Translations under genes and position numbers: made by a program
DNA from: JAEKNW01 sp963677815
Lineage (GTDB): Bacteria > Cloacimonadota > Cloacimonadia > Cloacimonadales > JAFGVF01
Direction of reading: 5' to 3'
NCBI GenBank assembly: GCA_963677815.1
Contig: OY782499.1
Coordinates: 744,001 to 808,000 of the forward strand
DNA length: 64,000 nucleotides
Part shown: piece after piece, positions 62,003 to 64,000 of the stretch
How the letters are laid out: the number at the start of each line of letters is the position of its first letter
Position numbering within the stretch: position 1 is the stretch's first letter
Notes under the pieces: generated by a model
The model's input: only the letters and a program-made list of their open reading frames with translations
Told to the model about the DNA's origin: nothing
Database searches by the model: none

Positions 62003-64000
62003 CTATTCATTCTTATTATAAGTAGTTAATCTACAGGTATAGAAATCTAATTTATCCTGGAGAATCTTGGTATCAACAGGCTTTGACATAAAATCATCAA
62101 AACCAGCTTTTATGAAGTCTTCTTTATCTCCAGCCATTGCTTGAGCAGTTAGGGCTATGACTGGTAGATTCTTCAATCTTTCATCTTTTCTAATTTGTTT
62201 CAGAGTTGCAAGACCATCTAATATTGGCATTTGGATATCCAAGATAATCAAATCTACCCGATTATTTTCTAAAAAGTCTAGAACTTCTTGTCCATTATTA
62301 ACGATTGTGAAATCAATATTAATTCTTTTAAAGATATGTAACATTAATTTTTGATTTATAACATTGTCTTCAGCAATTAGTATTTTTTTGCTATCAATTT
62401 GCTTATTAACCTCAACTTCTTTTTTTACTTGGGCAACATTTTTTAATGAGAATTCAGTAACTGGTATTCTTACGGTAAAACAAGAACCTTTTCCTAACTC
62501 TGATTTTACAGAAATCTCTCCCTTAAGTAATTCTACAAAGTTTTTAGTTATAGCTAAACCTAGACCAGTACCCTGAGCTTTAACTTGATATTGATTTTCA
62601 ATCTGTTGAAAATTTTCAAAAATACTATCATGATTTTCTGCAGAAATTCCAATACCTGTATCTTCTATTTCAAAAATCAATTCTTCCTTTTCATAGTTTA
62701 CATTAAGGGAAACACCTCCCTGTTCTGTAAATTTGACAGCATTATTGATAATATTAGTTAGAATTTGGAATATTTTTTGTTTATCGGAGTTTATAAATTC
62801 TGGAACAGTAGAAGATTTAGACACCTTGAAATATATTCCTTTTTGATAAGTATTATTTTTATAGATATTACTTATTACATTAAGAAATTTCTCCATAGAA
62901 AAGGTTGCGATTTTTACTTTAACCTTACCAAATTCTATCTTTGAAAGGTCGAGAATATCATTAATAATACTCATCAAGTAGCCTGCGGAATCTTTGATTA
63001 AGTTCAGTTTCTCTATCTTAAAATTGTTACTTTCTTCATTTAGAATTAAATCAGTAAAACCGATGATAGCATTCATAGGTGTTCTAATTTCGTGACTCAT
63101 ATTAGCAAGGAATTGAGACTTAGCCTTATTAGCTTTATTAGCAGCAAGGGCAAATTCTTTTGCTCTTTTATTACTTTCAATTAACTCTCTTTCTGTTTCC
63201 TTTCTCTTATCAACTTCTTGGTAAAGCAATAAATTCTTTTCTTTAATCTCTCCGCTTTTCTTCTTCTCGATTTCTAATTGAGTTTGTATCCTTAGGTGTT
63301 TACTATTCACCTTATGTGCATAAATAATCAACATTAAGACAAACAGGCTAAAAACAGCTAAACCTAATATTAGCCAGTTCGACCAAAATTTACCTATTAA
63401 CATTTTTCTAGGATAAATAGAGATAATCTCCAAATCACTTTTACCTATAGGGTATCTACCTATATAGGCATCAATTTCGCCATTATCTTCTTCACTGTAG
63501 ATGTTGAACTTTGAATGATTATCTTGAGGGATGTTATTTAGTTTAGGGAAATTATCAATTCTGTAGTCGTTGAAAATAAATTTTTGACTTATCCCACTTT
63601 CATAACCGTCAACTAAGAGAACTTTTTTGGAACCACCATATTTAATAAATATCTCTCTCATGAGGATATCTTCATTTATTTCAGCAATTATATTTCCATA
63701 ATAAACCCCATCATAGAAATAAGGATGAACAATTAGAAAGTAGTAATAATCTTGATGAAAAAGGACTTTTAGGAATGTTTCAGTTCTTGCTAATGATAAG
63801 TAATTTGGAGATTCTAGAATATTAGGCCTGTTTGTATTCTTAGAATCCTCAACTTCAAAAATAGTTTGGTCAGACTTATTGAGAAAGACAATCTTTCTAA
63901 AAAGTTTTTCTTCATTAATTGCTTCTTTATGGATGTAATTTAAAAAAACAGCTTCAGCTTTATTTTTCCTTTCAATTGCTAAACTAGAAGCTTGATTGTC
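62003..64000 (-). CDS. Hybrid sensor histidine kinase, partial (continues beyond window end)
   Basis: The first ATG in view is at 63661, but the same frame is open without a stop to base 64000 (113 more codons, e.g. 'LFHQDYYYFLIVHPYFYDG'), so the true start lies outside. The visible order is: periplasmic sensor, probably dCache-like (to about 63460), a transmembrane helix ('WLILGLAVFSLFVLMLII'), a coiled-coil linker, HisKA with H in 'FLANMSHEIRTPMNAIIG', the ATPase domain with 'INNAVKFTEQGG', 'DTGIGIS' and 'GTGLGLAI', then a C-terminal receiver with phospho-Asp in 'LIILDIQMPILDG' and K in MSKPVD. No Hpt domain follows, so a separate phosphotransfer partner is expected. The stop is at 62003. 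Confidence 0.92.
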   Translation of the reverse strand, partial: DNQASSLAIERKNKAEAVFLNYIHKEAINEEKLFRKIVFLNKSDQTIFEVEDSKNTNRPNILESPNYLSLARTETFLKVLFHQDYYYFLIVHPYFYDGVYYGNIIAEINEDILMREIFIKYGGSKKVLLVDGYESGISQKFIFNDYRIDNFPKLNNIPQDNHSKFNIYSEEDNGEIDAYIGRYPIGKSDLEIISIYPRKMLIGKFWSNWLILGLAVFSLFVLMLIIYAHKVNSKHLRIQTQLEIEKKKSGEIKEKNLLLYQEVDKRKETERELIESNKRAKEFALAANKANKAKSQFLANMSHEIRTPMNAIIGFTDLILNEESNNFKIEKLNLIKDSAGYLMSIINDILDLSKIEFGKVKVKIATFSMEKFLNVISNIYKNNTYQKGIYFKVSKSSTVPEFINSDKQKIFQILTNIINNAVKFTEQGGVSLNVNYEKEELIFEIEDTGIGISAENHDSIFENFQQIENQYQVKAQGTGLGLAITKNFVELLKGEISVKSELGKGSCFTVRIPVTEFSLKNVAQVKKEVEVNKQIDSKKILIAEDNVINQKLMLHIFKRINIDFTIVNNGQEVLDFLENNRVDLIILDIQMPILDGLATLKQIRKDERLKNLPVIALTAQAMAGDKEDFIKAGFDDFMSKPVDTKILQDKLDFYTCRLTTYNKNE

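Overview
The window looks like a piece of a low-GC (roughly one third G+C) Gram-negative chromosome from the FCB group, most likely a member of Candidatus Cloacimonadota. The reasons: two very large secreted proteins end in the 'NYPNPFNPET' C-terminal module typical of type IX-like secretion cargo in this group; there is an outer-membrane porin; and there are many short hairpin-rich intergenic repeats. The phylum is an inference from protein style, not from a 16S gene, because none is present.

Layout. 1-5642 (minus): a phosphate operon, porin - pstS - pstC - pstA - pstB - phoU - response regulator (cut by the window start). It reads from a promoter with an 11-bp-period direct repeat resembling a Pho box. 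5700-10360: a three-gene KilA-N / McrB / McrC type IV restriction-like cassette with a 32-codon leader ORF, bracketed by two versions of the same palindromic repeat. 10445-12444: an arsenic operon (arsR, arsP-type permease, redox-active small thioredoxin, arsC). 12524-14758: a secreted protein gene broken by an in-frame TGA inside a GC-rich patch. 15069-17625 (minus): a YtrA-like GntR regulator with an ABC-2 exporter. 17705-20276: pabA-pabB-pabC for p-aminobenzoate. 20362-23284: lepA and a split chromate transporter whose first half seems to start at ATT. 23298-27948: a 1495-residue GLUG/PKD/beta-helix surface protein. 28135-32058: murA, mnmA, a BASS-type transporter and a methyltransferase, followed by a 48-bp tandem repeat.

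32748-47927 is the expression core: tRNA-Thr, Tyr, Gly, Thr, tuf, rpmG, tRNA-Trp, secE, nusG, rplK, rplA, rplJ, rplL, rpoB, rpoC, rpsL, rpsG, ending in a strong terminator. The tRNA-tuf order is the same as in the E. coli tufB region. 48198-50857 (minus) is a LytS/LytTR-type two-component pair. 51154-56489 is a TetR - membrane fusion lipoprotein - two ATPases - two permeases exporter of the CecR/YbhGFSR type. 56590-61906 (minus) holds a small lipoprotein and a 1615-residue secreted multidomain protein. The window ends inside a hybrid histidine kinase (62003-64000, minus) whose reading frame stays open to the last base.

The most interesting items are the repeat-bracketed KilA-N/McrBC cassette, a roughly 60-bp palindromic element present three times (10302, 27960, 50948) ahead of unrelated genes, the 48-bp hairpin array, the in-frame stop at 12782, and the ATT start of the first chromate transporter half.
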